From JACOMS01 sp964352785 (lineage in GTDB: Bacteria > Pseudomonadota > Alphaproteobacteria > Caulobacterales > Maricaulaceae), in the NCBI GenBank assembly GCA_964352785.1, contig CAYGTI010000005.1:95432-159431 (forward strand): 64,000 bases of DNA. Reading direction: 5' to 3'. Each line of letters begins with the position of its first letter. The first letter of the stretch is position 1. The notes beneath the pieces were generated by a model. That model had not been told where the DNA came from. It saw only the letters and a list, made by a program, of their open reading frames with translations, and ran no database searches. Positions 54,081-63,020 of the stretch are shown here, piece by piece. A program made the position numbers and the translations under genes.

Positions 54081-54911
54081 TTAGCCCGCCTTCATGGGAA
54101 TAATCATATTATGCTCGTAAGGAATCTCAATAGCGGCAGCATCAAGGGCTGCTTTGATGCGTTGGGACATATCCATTTTCACGTGACGATACTGATCCGC
54201 ATCACACCAGATTCGCAATTGAATATTGACCGCCGAGTCGCCCAGTCCAGTGACCTTTGCCCACGGCACAGGATCGACCCTGATGCGGTCATCCCCTTTG
54301 ACGGTGTCCAAAATCGCTTTAATCGCTTGATTCAGGTCAGCATCGTAGCTGACGCCGCAATCCATATCGAGGCGGCGATCACCAAAGGCGTAATAGTTTT
54401 TGATTGTATTTCCAAAAGCCTGCCCATTACCGACTGTGATTTCGATATTATCGCGTGTGATAAGTTTGGTTGAAAAAATACCTAAATGGGCGACAACACC
54501 GTTAGCCCCTGCAAGCTCAACCTCTTCGCCGACTTTATAAGGGCGGAAAAAGGCGAGCATGACGCCCGAGGCCAGGTCGCCAAGCGATTCTTGGAGTGCA
54601 AACCCGAGCGCAATCACCAAAGCCGCAAAAATCGTCGCTAAAAACGCTAAGTTTATGTTCATAGCGGCAAGCGCCGCGATAACAACCGCCACCGTACCAG
54701 CCATAAGAACAATAGACCCGAAGAACCGCGCCAAAGTCTCGTCAATATTTGGGACACGCTGCGACGCTTTCACGGTTACGCCTGACAACCGGCGAACAAT
54801 CCAGCGGCCAAGAACAAAAATCGCAACCGCAAGCAGTATGCTCGGCGCGTATAAAATGAATAAATTGGGAAGGAGTCTCACCTTCTCAATCAATAAGCTG
54901 ACAATGTCCAT
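54081..54911 (-). CDS. MscS-family mechanosensitive channel (first of a tandem pair)
   Basis: A roughly 276-residue MscS. Pore helix FAALVIALGFALQESLGDLASGVMLAFFRPYKVGEEVEL. The ALQES variant replaces the ALQGS of its neighbour, so the two could differ in gating. I chose the ATG at 54911 behind GGGGAT; an ATG at 54953 lacks a site. Divergent from the phosphate transporter. Confidence 0.9.
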   Translation of the reverse strand: MDIVSLLIEKVRLLPNLFILYAPSILLAVAIFVLGRWIVRRLSGVTVKASQRVPNIDETLARFFGSIVLMAGTVAVVIAALAAMNINLAFLATIFAALVIALGFALQESLGDLASGVMLAFFRPYKVGEEVELAGANGVVAHLGIFSTKLITRDNIEITVGNGQAFGNTIKNYYAFGDRRLDMDCGVSYDADLNQAIKAILDTVKGDDRIRVDPVPWAKVTGLGDSAVNIQLRIWCDADQYRHVKMDMSQRIKAALDAAAIEIPYEHNMIIPMKAG

Positions 54912-55077
54912 GCTATCCCCATAAAATTCAGAGCTGTTATAATAGAGCTCCATATTTTCGCAAGTTGATCAAAATATAAATCTTCACAAAAAACTTGTGG
55001 ATGATTCGGCACGAAAGGCTATGACGCCTGTACGTCTCAGTTTAGTAAGTACGCAACAAACGGGTGAGGGTGGCCGA

Positions 55078-56655
55078 ATGAGCGATCAATTTGAAAGCGC
55101 ACAATCAGTGCATGCTGTAAAAGACTACGGCAATTGGATGCGCCTCTTTCTCGCCCTTGCATTTTTGGTGCTGATCCATATCATTGTGATCAGCACCGTC
55201 AGCGGCGACATAGTCGACCCAACCGGGCGCGTCTTTCTTGTTATAGCTGCCGTCGTCGGCGCTTATATGGCCATGAATATTGGCGCAAATGATGTCGCCA
55301 ACAATGTCGGCCCTGCTGTGGGCTCAGGCGCGCTCACACTGACCGCAGCCATTATTATCGCGTTTATATTCGAAGCGGCCGGCGCCTTGATCGCTGGCGG
55401 CGATGTCGTAAAAACCATCAAAAGCGGTATTATCGACCCAAATTTGATTGCTGACCCTCAAGCTTTCGTTTGGGCTATGCTTGCCGCGCTCCTCGCCGCG
55501 GCCCTTTGGCTCAACATGGCCACAGCAATAGGCGCGCCAGTATCAACAACGCACTCCATTGTCGGTGGCGTCTTAGGCGCAGGCATCGCGGCAGGTGGCT
55601 GGGGCATTGCAGATTGGAGCAAGGTTCAACAAATCGTGGCCAGTTGGATTATTTCACCGGCGATGGGCGGACTCATTGCCGCTACTTTCCTTTACGGCAT
55701 CAAACACACTGTGACCTACAAAAGAGACATGATCAGTGCCGCAAAAAACTGGGTGCCCTTGTTCTTAGGGATCATGGCATGGGCGTTTACCACCTACCTT
55801 ATCCTCAAAGGCATAAACAAGCTGGTTAAGGTCGAATTTTCGCTGGCTGTCTTGCTGGGCTTTGCCGCAGCGGCTTTCGTTTATTTTGTGGCAAGACCGA
55901 TGATCTCAAAGGCCTCAACCAGCATAACAAATAATAGCAAAGGCATAGACAGCCTCTTTGTCATTCCTTTGATTGTTGGGGCCGCCTTCCTCAGCTTTGC
56001 GCACGGCGCAAATGATGTTGCCAACGCCATTGGGCCTCTCGCCGCGATTAACTCGGCTGTGCGGGTGGGCGGGATTGCCACCCAAGCCGCCATACCCCTC
56101 TGGATCATGCTGATCGGGGCCACAGGCATTGCGGTCGGGCTCGCGCTATACGGCCCCAAGCTTGTTAAAACCGTCGGGTCGGAAATCACAGAGCTCGATA
56201 AAGTCAGGGCCTTTTGTGTGTGTCTCGCGGCCGCTATAACAGTCATTATTGCTACGCATTTTGGCTTACCCGTCAGTTCAACGCACATTGCTGTGGGCGG
56301 GATTTTCGGCGTCGGGTTTTTAGGCGAAGTTTTAAACCATCGTTATAATCAACGGCTTGAAGAGTTCCGGGACATCATGGCGGAGGAAACGGACCAAGAC
56401 GCGGCCGAGGCTTTTCTCTTGCGCTTTGACGAGGCGACAATTCCGGAAATGAAGCAAATGCTGGCTGAGCTAAAGGGCCGCAAACCCGGCGGTCTTGGAC
56501 GGCGCAAGAAGGCCAAGAAAGTCTACCGCGAAAAGCTGGTAAAACGCTCGTTGCTGGTTAAAATTGTCTTGGCTTGGATCATCACAGTTCCCGCGTCTGC
56601 TATTTTCGCAGCAATGCTGTTTTATATGATCAAAGGCTTCATGCTCTCAATGTAG
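55078..56655 (+). CDS. PiT-family inorganic phosphate transporter
   Basis: A roughly 525-residue PHO4/PiT permease with about eleven helices in two repeats. The duplicated signature is GANDVANNVGPAVGSGALT in the first half and HGANDVANAIGPLAA in the second; GAPVSTTHSIVGG and GLPVSSTHIAVGG are the paired internal motifs. It imports phosphate with H+ or Na+. I chose the ATG at 55078 behind GGGTGG; the frame opens 27 codons earlier. A cytosolic basic C-terminal region (KGRKPGGLGRRKKAKK) is present. Confidence 0.93.
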   Translation: MSDQFESAQSVHAVKDYGNWMRLFLALAFLVLIHIIVISTVSGDIVDPTGRVFLVIAAVVGAYMAMNIGANDVANNVGPAVGSGALTLTAAIIIAFIFEAAGALIAGGDVVKTIKSGIIDPNLIADPQAFVWAMLAALLAAALWLNMATAIGAPVSTTHSIVGGVLGAGIAAGGWGIADWSKVQQIVASWIISPAMGGLIAATFLYGIKHTVTYKRDMISAAKNWVPLFLGIMAWAFTTYLILKGINKLVKVEFSLAVLLGFAAAAFVYFVARPMISKASTSITNNSKGIDSLFVIPLIVGAAFLSFAHGANDVANAIGPLAAINSAVRVGGIATQAAIPLWIMLIGATGIAVGLALYGPKLVKTVGSEITELDKVRAFCVCLAAAITVIIATHFGLPVSSTHIAVGGIFGVGFLGEVLNHRYNQRLEEFRDIMAEETDQDAAEAFLLRFDEATIPEMKQMLAELKGRKPGGLGRRKKAKKVYREKLVKRSLLVKIVLAWIITVPASAIFAAMLFYMIKGFMLSM

Positions 56656-56662
56656 GACCTGA

Positions 56663-57412
56663 TTATAAGAGCGTCATGGCCGGAAACCCGCCCGGCGGCG
56701 GGATCACACCAAAAACATCCGCATAAGTCTGGCTCTCTATAATTTGCTGCGGCGTACCATTGGCAACAAGTTCGCCCGCCCTCATAACCCAAATGTGGTC
56801 TGCATAGTAATGAGCGAGAGCGAGATCATGCAGCGCGGCAATGACAATCCTGCCCGCCGCCGCCTCTTCCTTCAATATCCCCATCAAGACCAATTGATAA
56901 TAAGGGTCAAGCGACGCGGCCGGTTCATCCAGCAATAAAATAGGCGCGTTTACTGCCAGAGCACGCGCTAATAAAACCCGGGCCTGTTCACCCCCTGACA
57001 GGGCATCATAAGAACGCTCCAGAAAAGGGCCTACCTTTGCGCGTGCGCAAGCTGCCTTAATGGCCGCCAGGCCCGCGCCGCTGATGCGTCCCAAACGTCC
57101 CCTATATGGCGCGCGGCCCAGCGCAACAATATCTGCAACGGTCATGCCGGGCGCGGCCTCTCGCTGCTGGGAGAGGTAGGCTATGCGGCGTGCGCGGCGC
57201 GGCGCGGGCAACGCCAAAAGGTTATCTGCCCCATAACTAACCCCGCCTTGTTCGGCAGGAATAATACCGCACAAGGTCTTGAGTAATGTCGACTTGCCGC
57301 TACCGTTAGGCCCTAGCAAAGCAATCAATTGTCCCGGCTGCGCCGTTGCGCTCAGGTCCTTTATGACAAGGCGGCGGCGGTAACCCGCCTGTAGGTTTTT
57401 AATCTCCATCAT
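56663..57412 (-). CDS. btuD: Cobalamin/iron-siderophore ABC transporter ATPase
   Basis: A 249-residue ABC ATPase. Walker A GPNGSGKS, Q-loop LSQQREAAPG, signature LSGGEQARV and Walker B LLLDEPAAS are present. The last gene of a leftward four-gene operon with btuB, btuF and btuC behind a cobalamin riboswitch, it should energise vitamin B12 import. On sequence alone it would equally suit a siderophore transporter; the riboswitch decides. Confidence 0.9.
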   Translation of the reverse strand: MMEIKNLQAGYRRRLVIKDLSATAQPGQLIALLGPNGSGKSTLLKTLCGIIPAEQGGVSYGADNLLALPAPRRARRIAYLSQQREAAPGMTVADIVALGRAPYRGRLGRISGAGLAAIKAACARAKVGPFLERSYDALSGGEQARVLLARALAVNAPILLLDEPAASLDPYYQLVLMGILKEEAAAGRIVIAALHDLALAHYYADHIWVMRAGELVANGTPQQIIESQTYADVFGVIPPPGGFPAMTLL

Positions 57413-58401
57413 GCCCGTATCTCCCGCACTGCGAGCCAGAGGAAAAACGGAACCCCGATCAGCGACGTTAAAATGCCGAGATATAATGTCGTGCCGGGCC
57501 CGGATACAAGCCGCACTGCCGTGTCGGCAAACGCCAAAAACCCGGCGCCGCCTATAGCGGATAACGGTATCAAGCGCGCCGGATCAGAGCCAAAAACCAT
57601 GCGCAGAATATGCGGTACAAACAGCCCGATAAACCCTATCGCTCCGGCAATGGCGACCCCGCTGCCCACGCACAACGCCGTGCCGATAATCAGCAAAAGT
57701 TTTACCCGCCCCAAAGACACGCCAAGGCTTACCGCCGTATCTTCGCCAAGGCTGAGCGCGCGCAAGTCCGGCCCGATAAAGCACAAGACCATAAGACCCA
57801 TAATTGTGAGCGGGCCGCAAACATAAAGCCCGCCAAGCTCAGCATTCCGCAAAGACCCCATAAGCCAATAGACAATTTCTGACAGCGCCCACGGGTTGGG
57901 CGCAAAATTCATCAATAAGCCTGTTACCGCCGTGGCAAGCGCGCCGACACCGACGCCCGCCAATATCAGCGTTGAGGCGCTTTTACGCGAGCCCGACAAG
58001 GCCAATATTAACGCGGCGCCCAAGGCCGACGCCAATAGGGCCGCAAAGGGGACAAATTGCGTGAACCCAAAATAAAGTGCAAAAACCGCGCCCAGCGCCG
58101 CGCAGGCCGAGAAGCCTAAAATACCCGGGGCCGCAAGCGGGTTTCGCGTGTAGCCTTGCAGTGCAGCGCCGGACGCCCCCAGCCCAGCGCCGATAAACCC
58201 AGCCAGCAGTGCGCGCGGCAGACGTAAATCCTGCATAATCATCACATCAAGCTCGCGACCAGATCCAAAGAGCGCCGCGAGGGCTGCGAGCGGCGTAATA
58301 TTAGCCGCACCTACAAACAGGGACATCATCACAGCGAGCCCTGTAAAGAGGATTAACCCTGATGTTTTAAGCCCGAATGTTTTCACCTTTACGGATTTCA
58401 T
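57409..58401 (-). CDS. btuC: FecCD-family ABC permease for cobalamin
   Basis: A 330-residue permease with about ten helices. FecCD motifs: LPRALLAGFIGAGLGASGAALQGYTRNPLAAPGILGFSACAAL near residue 60 and IAGAIGFIGLFVPHILRM near 245. It works as a homodimer with BtuD and BtuF. It overlaps btuD by 4 bases and btuF by 4 bases. Confidence 0.92.
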   Translation of the reverse strand: MKSVKVKTFGLKTSGLILFTGLAVMMSLFVGAANITPLAALAALFGSGRELDVMIMQDLRLPRALLAGFIGAGLGASGAALQGYTRNPLAAPGILGFSACAALGAVFALYFGFTQFVPFAALLASALGAALILALSGSRKSASTLILAGVGVGALATAVTGLLMNFAPNPWALSEIVYWLMGSLRNAELGGLYVCGPLTIMGLMVLCFIGPDLRALSLGEDTAVSLGVSLGRVKLLLIIGTALCVGSGVAIAGAIGFIGLFVPHILRMVFGSDPARLIPLSAIGGAGFLAFADTAVRLVSGPGTTLYLGILTSLIGVPFFLWLAVREIRA

Positions 58402-59225
58402 TTTAATAAATCCAATTCGTTGGCGATCATCTCTGCCGCATCAATCAAAGACGGCCCCGCACATGGCCACAAGGCTCCCGGAATATCAATATTTGGATGT
58501 GCGTCGATATAACGGCGCAAAACAGCATGGCGGACAGCTTTGGCTTGTACACTTTCATATCCGCCTTCGAAAAAAGAAGTGAGGATAATATCCGGCTCCA
58601 GTCCGATCAAGGCTTCGGGGTCAAGCGTTTGCCACCCCGGAGCTTGTACAATATTGTCTGCGCCCGCGGCTGCGATGGCGGCGTCAATAAAGGTTCCCGG
58701 CCCTGCCGTGCCGCCTGAGCGCGACAAATACAAAAGTTTGGGGCGGATTTCTCGAAGATCAGTGCGCCGGGAAAGTGCCAAAAGCCGCCGCTCTAAATCA
58801 ACGATCAAAGCGCGGCCCTTGACAGAAACGTTCATGACAGAGCTGACGGATACAATGTTCTCTCGAACGCCTTTAAAATCTTCGCTCCAGGTCAGATTAT
58901 GGAACTTAACGCCTTTGGCACTAAGATAGGCGTATACGCCCATGCCCTCACCCGGGCCGAGCACAATGACGTCCGCGTCAACCGAAGCTAAAACTTCTGT
59001 TTGATCCCAAAGTTGGGGTAAGCTTTGCATAAATTTAGGCGCGCGTGACAAAGCATGCCGCGACTGCCACGACAGAGCGGCAACGCGCTCCGGCGCGAGC
59101 GCCAAAACATACCCGTCCCCGCAAAGCGACGAACTTGCGACGCGGGGATGATCGTGTGTTGCAGCAGATGCGCTAGTCGAAAGTAGCGCGCATGCCAGCA
59201 TATATGCCGCGGCCTTGCGAAGCAT
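58398..59225 (-). CDS. btuF: Cobalamin-binding ABC periplasmic protein
   Basis: A roughly 275-residue helical-backbone periplasmic-binding protein. A signal peptide (AAYMLACALLSTSASA) is followed by two lobes. AALSWQSRHALSRAP and the VIVLGPGEGMGVYAYL segment are the family's ligand loops. The ATG at 59225 is preceded by a perfect AGGAGGTG at 6 bases, inside the end of btuB, so the 53-base overlap with btuB is real. The predicted ligand is cobalamin, from operon context. Confidence 0.9.
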   Translation of the reverse strand: MLRKAAAYMLACALLSTSASAATHDHPRVASSSLCGDGYVLALAPERVAALSWQSRHALSRAPKFMQSLPQLWDQTEVLASVDADVIVLGPGEGMGVYAYLSAKGVKFHNLTWSEDFKGVRENIVSVSSVMNVSVKGRALIVDLERRLLALSRRTDLREIRPKLLYLSRSGGTAGPGTFIDAAIAAAGADNIVQAPGWQTLDPEALIGLEPDIILTSFFEGGYESVQAKAVRHAVLRRYIDAHPNIDIPGALWPCAGPSLIDAAEMIANELDLLK

Positions 59226-61065
59226 AACCCAGCACCTCCTGATATGTTTCATCCAGTAAATTATCCCCGCGAAATGTCAGCGTCATAATATCATTGACGT
59301 CGTAGGCCGCATTTAATCCCACGAGCGTAAACGCGTCTAGGTCTACAGGCCTAGCTGGGAAAGCGGCAAAGTCCGAGTCGATCTGGTTCCCTGTATGATC
59401 AATTGAGGCTGTAAGCGAGAGTTTGTCCATTGGCGCCCATGTCAGCGTTGCGCTTGCAAGAAAGTCCGGGCGGCGAATTTCTTTGGTGCCGTTTTCGTCG
59501 GCGTCTACAAATGTCATAGAGCCTTGCGCAGAAAGCTTGGAGCTTAACGTCCAGCGCCCTTGAATTTCGAGGCCTTTGCGTGTGCTGTTCTCAATCTGGT
59601 TTTCTACTGTATCCGGCGATAGCCGCATAAAGGTAACAGGGTCAAAACTTCCAAAAACAGTGTAGACTTCATTCTCAAGGTTTGAATGGAAATAATCAAC
59701 CGAGACACTTAAACGGCCATCAAATACATCCTGCTGATATCCGATGTTATATCCGATAGAGCGCTCCGGCACTAAATTTTCATTCCCCAGAAAATCACCG
59801 GGAAAGAATCCAAATAACTCTGTTAGGGTCGGGTTTTTGACGCCCGTTCCCACAGATATACGCGCCCGGCCGCCAAGGCTTTTAAGCGTATAGCCACCGC
59901 CAAACCGCCACGTCATTTCGTCTTTGAAGCGGTCATTAAAGTCCTGCCGCGCTGATCCGGTCAATGTGATCTCCCCGTCAGAGTAACGATAATCTGCTGC
60001 TAGCGCATGATTTCGAATGGAGCGGCTTTGATTCTGTCCCGCGCCTGCGCCGCCAAAATTTGAAAAATTCTCATCTTCGGTTTCTGCTAATAATGTGAGC
60101 GTATTATAGCCCCATGTTTTTTTAGCGGCCCAATTGGCAGTCATCCGTTCACCAGCGGTCGTATTTCGAAAACCCGAATTTGGATTATCTGTATCCGTTT
60201 TCGACCCGGAAAAAGTCACAAGATTATCAAAACCCGCTAAATTAAACCGCGCATCAACACGTCCCGTTTGAAGATCAGTAAAAAGCTCGTCATTGGTATC
60301 TACCGGAACTGGAAAGCCAGAATCAAATTCTGCCTCCAAGTTTGACGTGCTGACTTTCGCGCTTAAGGCTACGCCGCCGAGCCGGACATTGTTAAGCCCG
60401 ACGTTTAGGTTGCGGCTTTTCGAGCCATCTTTTTCTCCGCCGCTACCGGAGATGTCATACCCGTTCGTCGTAAACAGGTTGCCGTTAACCGATAGAGCTG
60501 CGCTTTTCAACGGCACAATAGCCGAGACTTGCCCGTTCATAGTGTTGCGGCTGCCGCCCTCTAATGAGGCTGTAAAGCTCTCTTTGGACGCACCTGATTT
60601 TGTGATAATATTGATCACGCCGCCAATCGCATCAGAGCCCCAAAGCGCAGATTGCTCCCCGCGCAAAACTTCTATGCGGATCACGTCGCGCGCGCTGAGG
60701 CCCGCAAAATCATACCCGCCAGCGTTCGGGTTTGAGACGTCTACCCCGTCCACCAAAACCAGAACATGATTGGCTTCCGATCCGCGCACCCGCACTTGAG
60801 TCAAATTCCCCGCGGGACCGGAAGAATTGACAGAGACCCCCGCTAGCGAGCGCAATATATCAGTCACATATGTTTGGCCCCGGGCGGCAATATCAGCTTC
60901 GGTTAAGACTGAGACCGGACTGGTCAGCTCATCCGGGTTTACTGTGCCAATGCGGGTACCAACGCTGACAACTTCATCCGCCTGGCTTCGTAATTCCATC
61001 ATCTGCGCAAATGCAGATTGGCCCAAAAGAGAGACAAAGGCTGTCCATAACAATAATCGTTTCAT
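59173..61065 (-). CDS. btuB: TonB-dependent cobalamin receptor
   Basis: A roughly 630-residue outer-membrane receptor. The signal peptide runs to SAFAQ; a TonB-box-like DEVVSVGTR follows, then the plug domain (GQTYVTDILRSLAGVSVNSSG, VRVRGSEANHVLVLVDGVDVSNP, IRIEVLRGEQSALWGSDAIGGVINIITK) and a long beta-barrel ending in YAGMRATFD with the terminal Phe region. The ATG at 61065 follows TGGAGTCG. It is the first gene of the riboswitch-controlled operon. Confidence 0.95.
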   Translation of the reverse strand: MKRLLLWTAFVSLLGQSAFAQMMELRSQADEVVSVGTRIGTVNPDELTSPVSVLTEADIAARGQTYVTDILRSLAGVSVNSSGPAGNLTQVRVRGSEANHVLVLVDGVDVSNPNAGGYDFAGLSARDVIRIEVLRGEQSALWGSDAIGGVINIITKSGASKESFTASLEGGSRNTMNGQVSAIVPLKSAALSVNGNLFTTNGYDISGSGGEKDGSKSRNLNVGLNNVRLGGVALSAKVSTSNLEAEFDSGFPVPVDTNDELFTDLQTGRVDARFNLAGFDNLVTFSGSKTDTDNPNSGFRNTTAGERMTANWAAKKTWGYNTLTLLAETEDENFSNFGGAGAGQNQSRSIRNHALAADYRYSDGEITLTGSARQDFNDRFKDEMTWRFGGGYTLKSLGGRARISVGTGVKNPTLTELFGFFPGDFLGNENLVPERSIGYNIGYQQDVFDGRLSVSVDYFHSNLENEVYTVFGSFDPVTFMRLSPDTVENQIENSTRKGLEIQGRWTLSSKLSAQGSMTFVDADENGTKEIRRPDFLASATLTWAPMDKLSLTASIDHTGNQIDSDFAAFPARPVDLDAFTLVGLNAAYDVNDIMTLTFRGDNLLDETYQEVLGYASQGRGIYAGMRATFD

Positions 61066-61081
61066 ATACGACTCCACAGTG

Positions 61082-61183
61082 GCCGCGCTGGCGCAGCCTG
61101 TTTAAATTGGTGTCGTCATTGGAAAAGGGCATCCCTAAAAAAACCCATGCATCTTGGCACATCCCGTCCAAGCCGCGCTGGCG
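61082..61183 (-). repeat. 12-bp direct repeat flanking the btuB leader
   Basis: GCCGCGCTGGCG occurs exactly at 61082-61093 and 61172-61183, 90 bases apart, between the riboswitch aptamer and btuB. On the mRNA the first copy follows the aptamer immediately and the second lies just before the btuB ribosome-binding site, inside a GC-rich hairpin. A T run at 61137-61143 lies between them. Confidence 0.75.
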
Positions 61184-61185
61184 AC

Positions 61186-61360
61186 GTTGCTGGCAGGTCT
61201 TCTGACTCTCGGCTCTATCGCGCCCTGATACCTTCCCGGAAAACTCCAGTGGTTCATCATCAGGCCGCTCGCCGATTACAGCTGCGGGAGCAGTCGAGGG
61301 TTTAGCTCGCGCTTCACCTCGTTCCCGTTTAATCCCCTTTCGGGGAACCAACGCCTTTGC
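61186..61360 (-). promoter_or_regulatory. Cobalamin riboswitch
   Basis: On the leftward strand the conserved B12 aptamer is clear. A GGGGATTAAACGGGAA-type P3/L3 segment and GGTGAAGC come first, then CTCCCGCAGCTGTAATCGG, CCACTGG and GGGAAGGTATCAGG. The terminal B12 box AGTCAGAAGACCTGCC is at 61192-61207. It binds adenosyl- or other cobalamin and represses the btuBFCD transcript. The rest of the 428-base gap holds a 120-base expression platform on the btuB side, and on the other side 133 bases to murI with no recognised element. Confidence 0.95.
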
Positions 61361-61493
61361 GCATACGCTTACACCCGGCAGGATGCAAGCCTCGTGTACC
61401 TCTTGGCAAACAGGTGTTGTCATTTTTTCACCATTTTAACCCTGATAAGTCTTTATTAACCCTGCCGCTTCACCTCTGACTCAAAGGAACCTT

Positions 61494-62309
61494 ATGGCGC
61501 ATGCATTGATTTTTGATTCCGGTGTTGGCGGACTGTCGGTTGCGGCGGAAATTAGGCGGCTGTTGCCGGACACAACTTTGACCTATGCGGCTGACGATGC
61601 GTTTCGTCCTTACGGCAACAAAACCGAAGGCGAGCTACGAGCACGGCTTCCGGGTCTGTTGTGCACACTCGAAGAGATGACACAGCCGGACATCATCGTC
61701 ATTGCCTGTAACACCGCCTCAACGACGGCGCTGGGTGATATTCGCCGCGCTGTGAGATGCCCTGTTGTGGGCGTTGTTCCCGCGATTAAACCTGCCGCGC
61801 AGCTCAGCCGGACAAAAGTGATTGGCGTGTTAGGGACGCCCGGCACAGTCAAACGTAAATATGTCGATCAGCTTATCTCGGAATTTGCCGCAGATTGCCG
61901 CGTGATCCTGCAAGGCTCTGTTGGGTTAGTGGGGCTTGCCGAAGCGAAACTCTCCGGAGAGGTTATTTCGCAAAGCGCCATCAAAGCCGAAATCAGCCCG
62001 CTTTTTGACGGGCCGAACGGCACGGATATTGACGCCGTTGTGCTGGCCTGTACGCATTTCCCGCTACTAAAATCAGAGCTAGAGGTTGCCGCGCCGCATC
62101 ATGTAACATGGATAGATTCCGGCGAAGCTGTGGCTAAGCGGGTCAAGTTCGTCCTTGGCAAACCGGCCTTCGGTCAGACCGCCGTCAAAACCAAGGTAAG
62201 CGATAAGCCTGAACTGGCCTTGTTGATCGGGCCTTCCCCAACACAACGCCGCAAAGCCGCATTTCAAAGTTTTGGTTTCGAAAGAGTTGTGGGGTTAATG
62301 CCCGAGTAA
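61494..62309 (+). CDS. murI: Glutamate racemase
   Basis: A 271-residue racemase. FDSGVGGLSV at the start, catalytic Cys72 in IACNTAST, and the second Cys186 in LACTHFPLL. It makes D-glutamate for peptidoglycan. A 21-residue C-terminal tail follows the core. Convergent with yqaA with a 15-base overlap of coding ends. Confidence 0.96.
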   Translation: MAHALIFDSGVGGLSVAAEIRRLLPDTTLTYAADDAFRPYGNKTEGELRARLPGLLCTLEEMTQPDIIVIACNTASTTALGDIRRAVRCPVVGVVPAIKPAAQLSRTKVIGVLGTPGTVKRKYVDQLISEFAADCRVILQGSVGLVGLAEAKLSGEVISQSAIKAEISPLFDGPNGTDIDAVVLACTHFPLLKSELEVAAPHHVTWIDSGEAVAKRVKFVLGKPAFGQTAVKTKVSDKPELALLIGPSPTQRRKAAFQSFGFERVVGLMPE

Positions 62310-62900
62310 AAACTTGTAGGCCACCCACAGCACAAGAACCGCCACAAAAACGGCCACTGTGAACCATCCAAAATGCTCTTTCATGATGCGCTCAGCTTGC
62401 GGGCCAAACAGGCGCACGATCCCGGCTACAGCAAAAAACCGCATGGAACGCGCAATCACACTTGCGGCAACAAAAACAGCAAAATTAATTGGGATCGCGC
62501 CGCTCATGATTGTAATCACTTTGTACGGAAAAGGCGTGAGTCCCGCACCGAAAACAGCCATGCCGCCATATTCTTGAATGGTCATACGAAATTCGGCCAT
62601 TTTTTCAGCTTTCCCTAGGGCTTCCAAGACCGGCTGCGCCAAAGTCTCAAACAGAAAATACCCTAAGAAATAACCACCAATACCGCCCAATACAGAGAAA
62701 ATGGTCGCATTTAAAGCAATTTTCCACCACCGTTTATGGTTCGCCTGTACCATTGGTATAACCATCAAATCGACAGGTAACGGGAAGATTGAGCTTTCGA
62801 TAAAGGCAATAAAAGACAACCAATAATCGGCATAGCGGTGCCGCGCTAAGGCTTTGGTATTTTCATACCATTTTTCCAAAAATGCAAGACGGCCTTTCAT
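62295..62900 (-). CDS. yqaA: YqaA-family VTT/DedA-like membrane protein
   Basis: A 201-residue inner-membrane protein of the YqaA/SNARE-associated (VTT) type. FIESSIFPLPVDLMVIPMV and GGIGGYFLGYFL near the N-terminus and FGAGLTPFPYKVITIMSGAIPI are the re-entrant loop motifs; the helical C-terminus follows. Related DedA/VTT proteins scramble or flip lipid carriers. No partner gene. Confidence 0.92.
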   Translation of the reverse strand: MKGRLAFLEKWYENTKALARHRYADYWLSFIAFIESSIFPLPVDLMVIPMVQANHKRWWKIALNATIFSVLGGIGGYFLGYFLFETLAQPVLEALGKAEKMAEFRMTIQEYGGMAVFGAGLTPFPYKVITIMSGAIPINFAVFVAASVIARSMRFFAVAGIVRLFGPQAERIMKEHFGWFTVAVFVAVLVLWVAYKFLLGH

Positions 62901-63020
62901 GGCGCGGTCATAACAGAAGATTGTTTAAAGTCATCTTTAAATATACCTTTAATACATCAAAACTTTAGACGTTTTAAGGTTATCCCACTGGAAGTCTTTG
63001 GCACATTTCTTGCTTAATTT

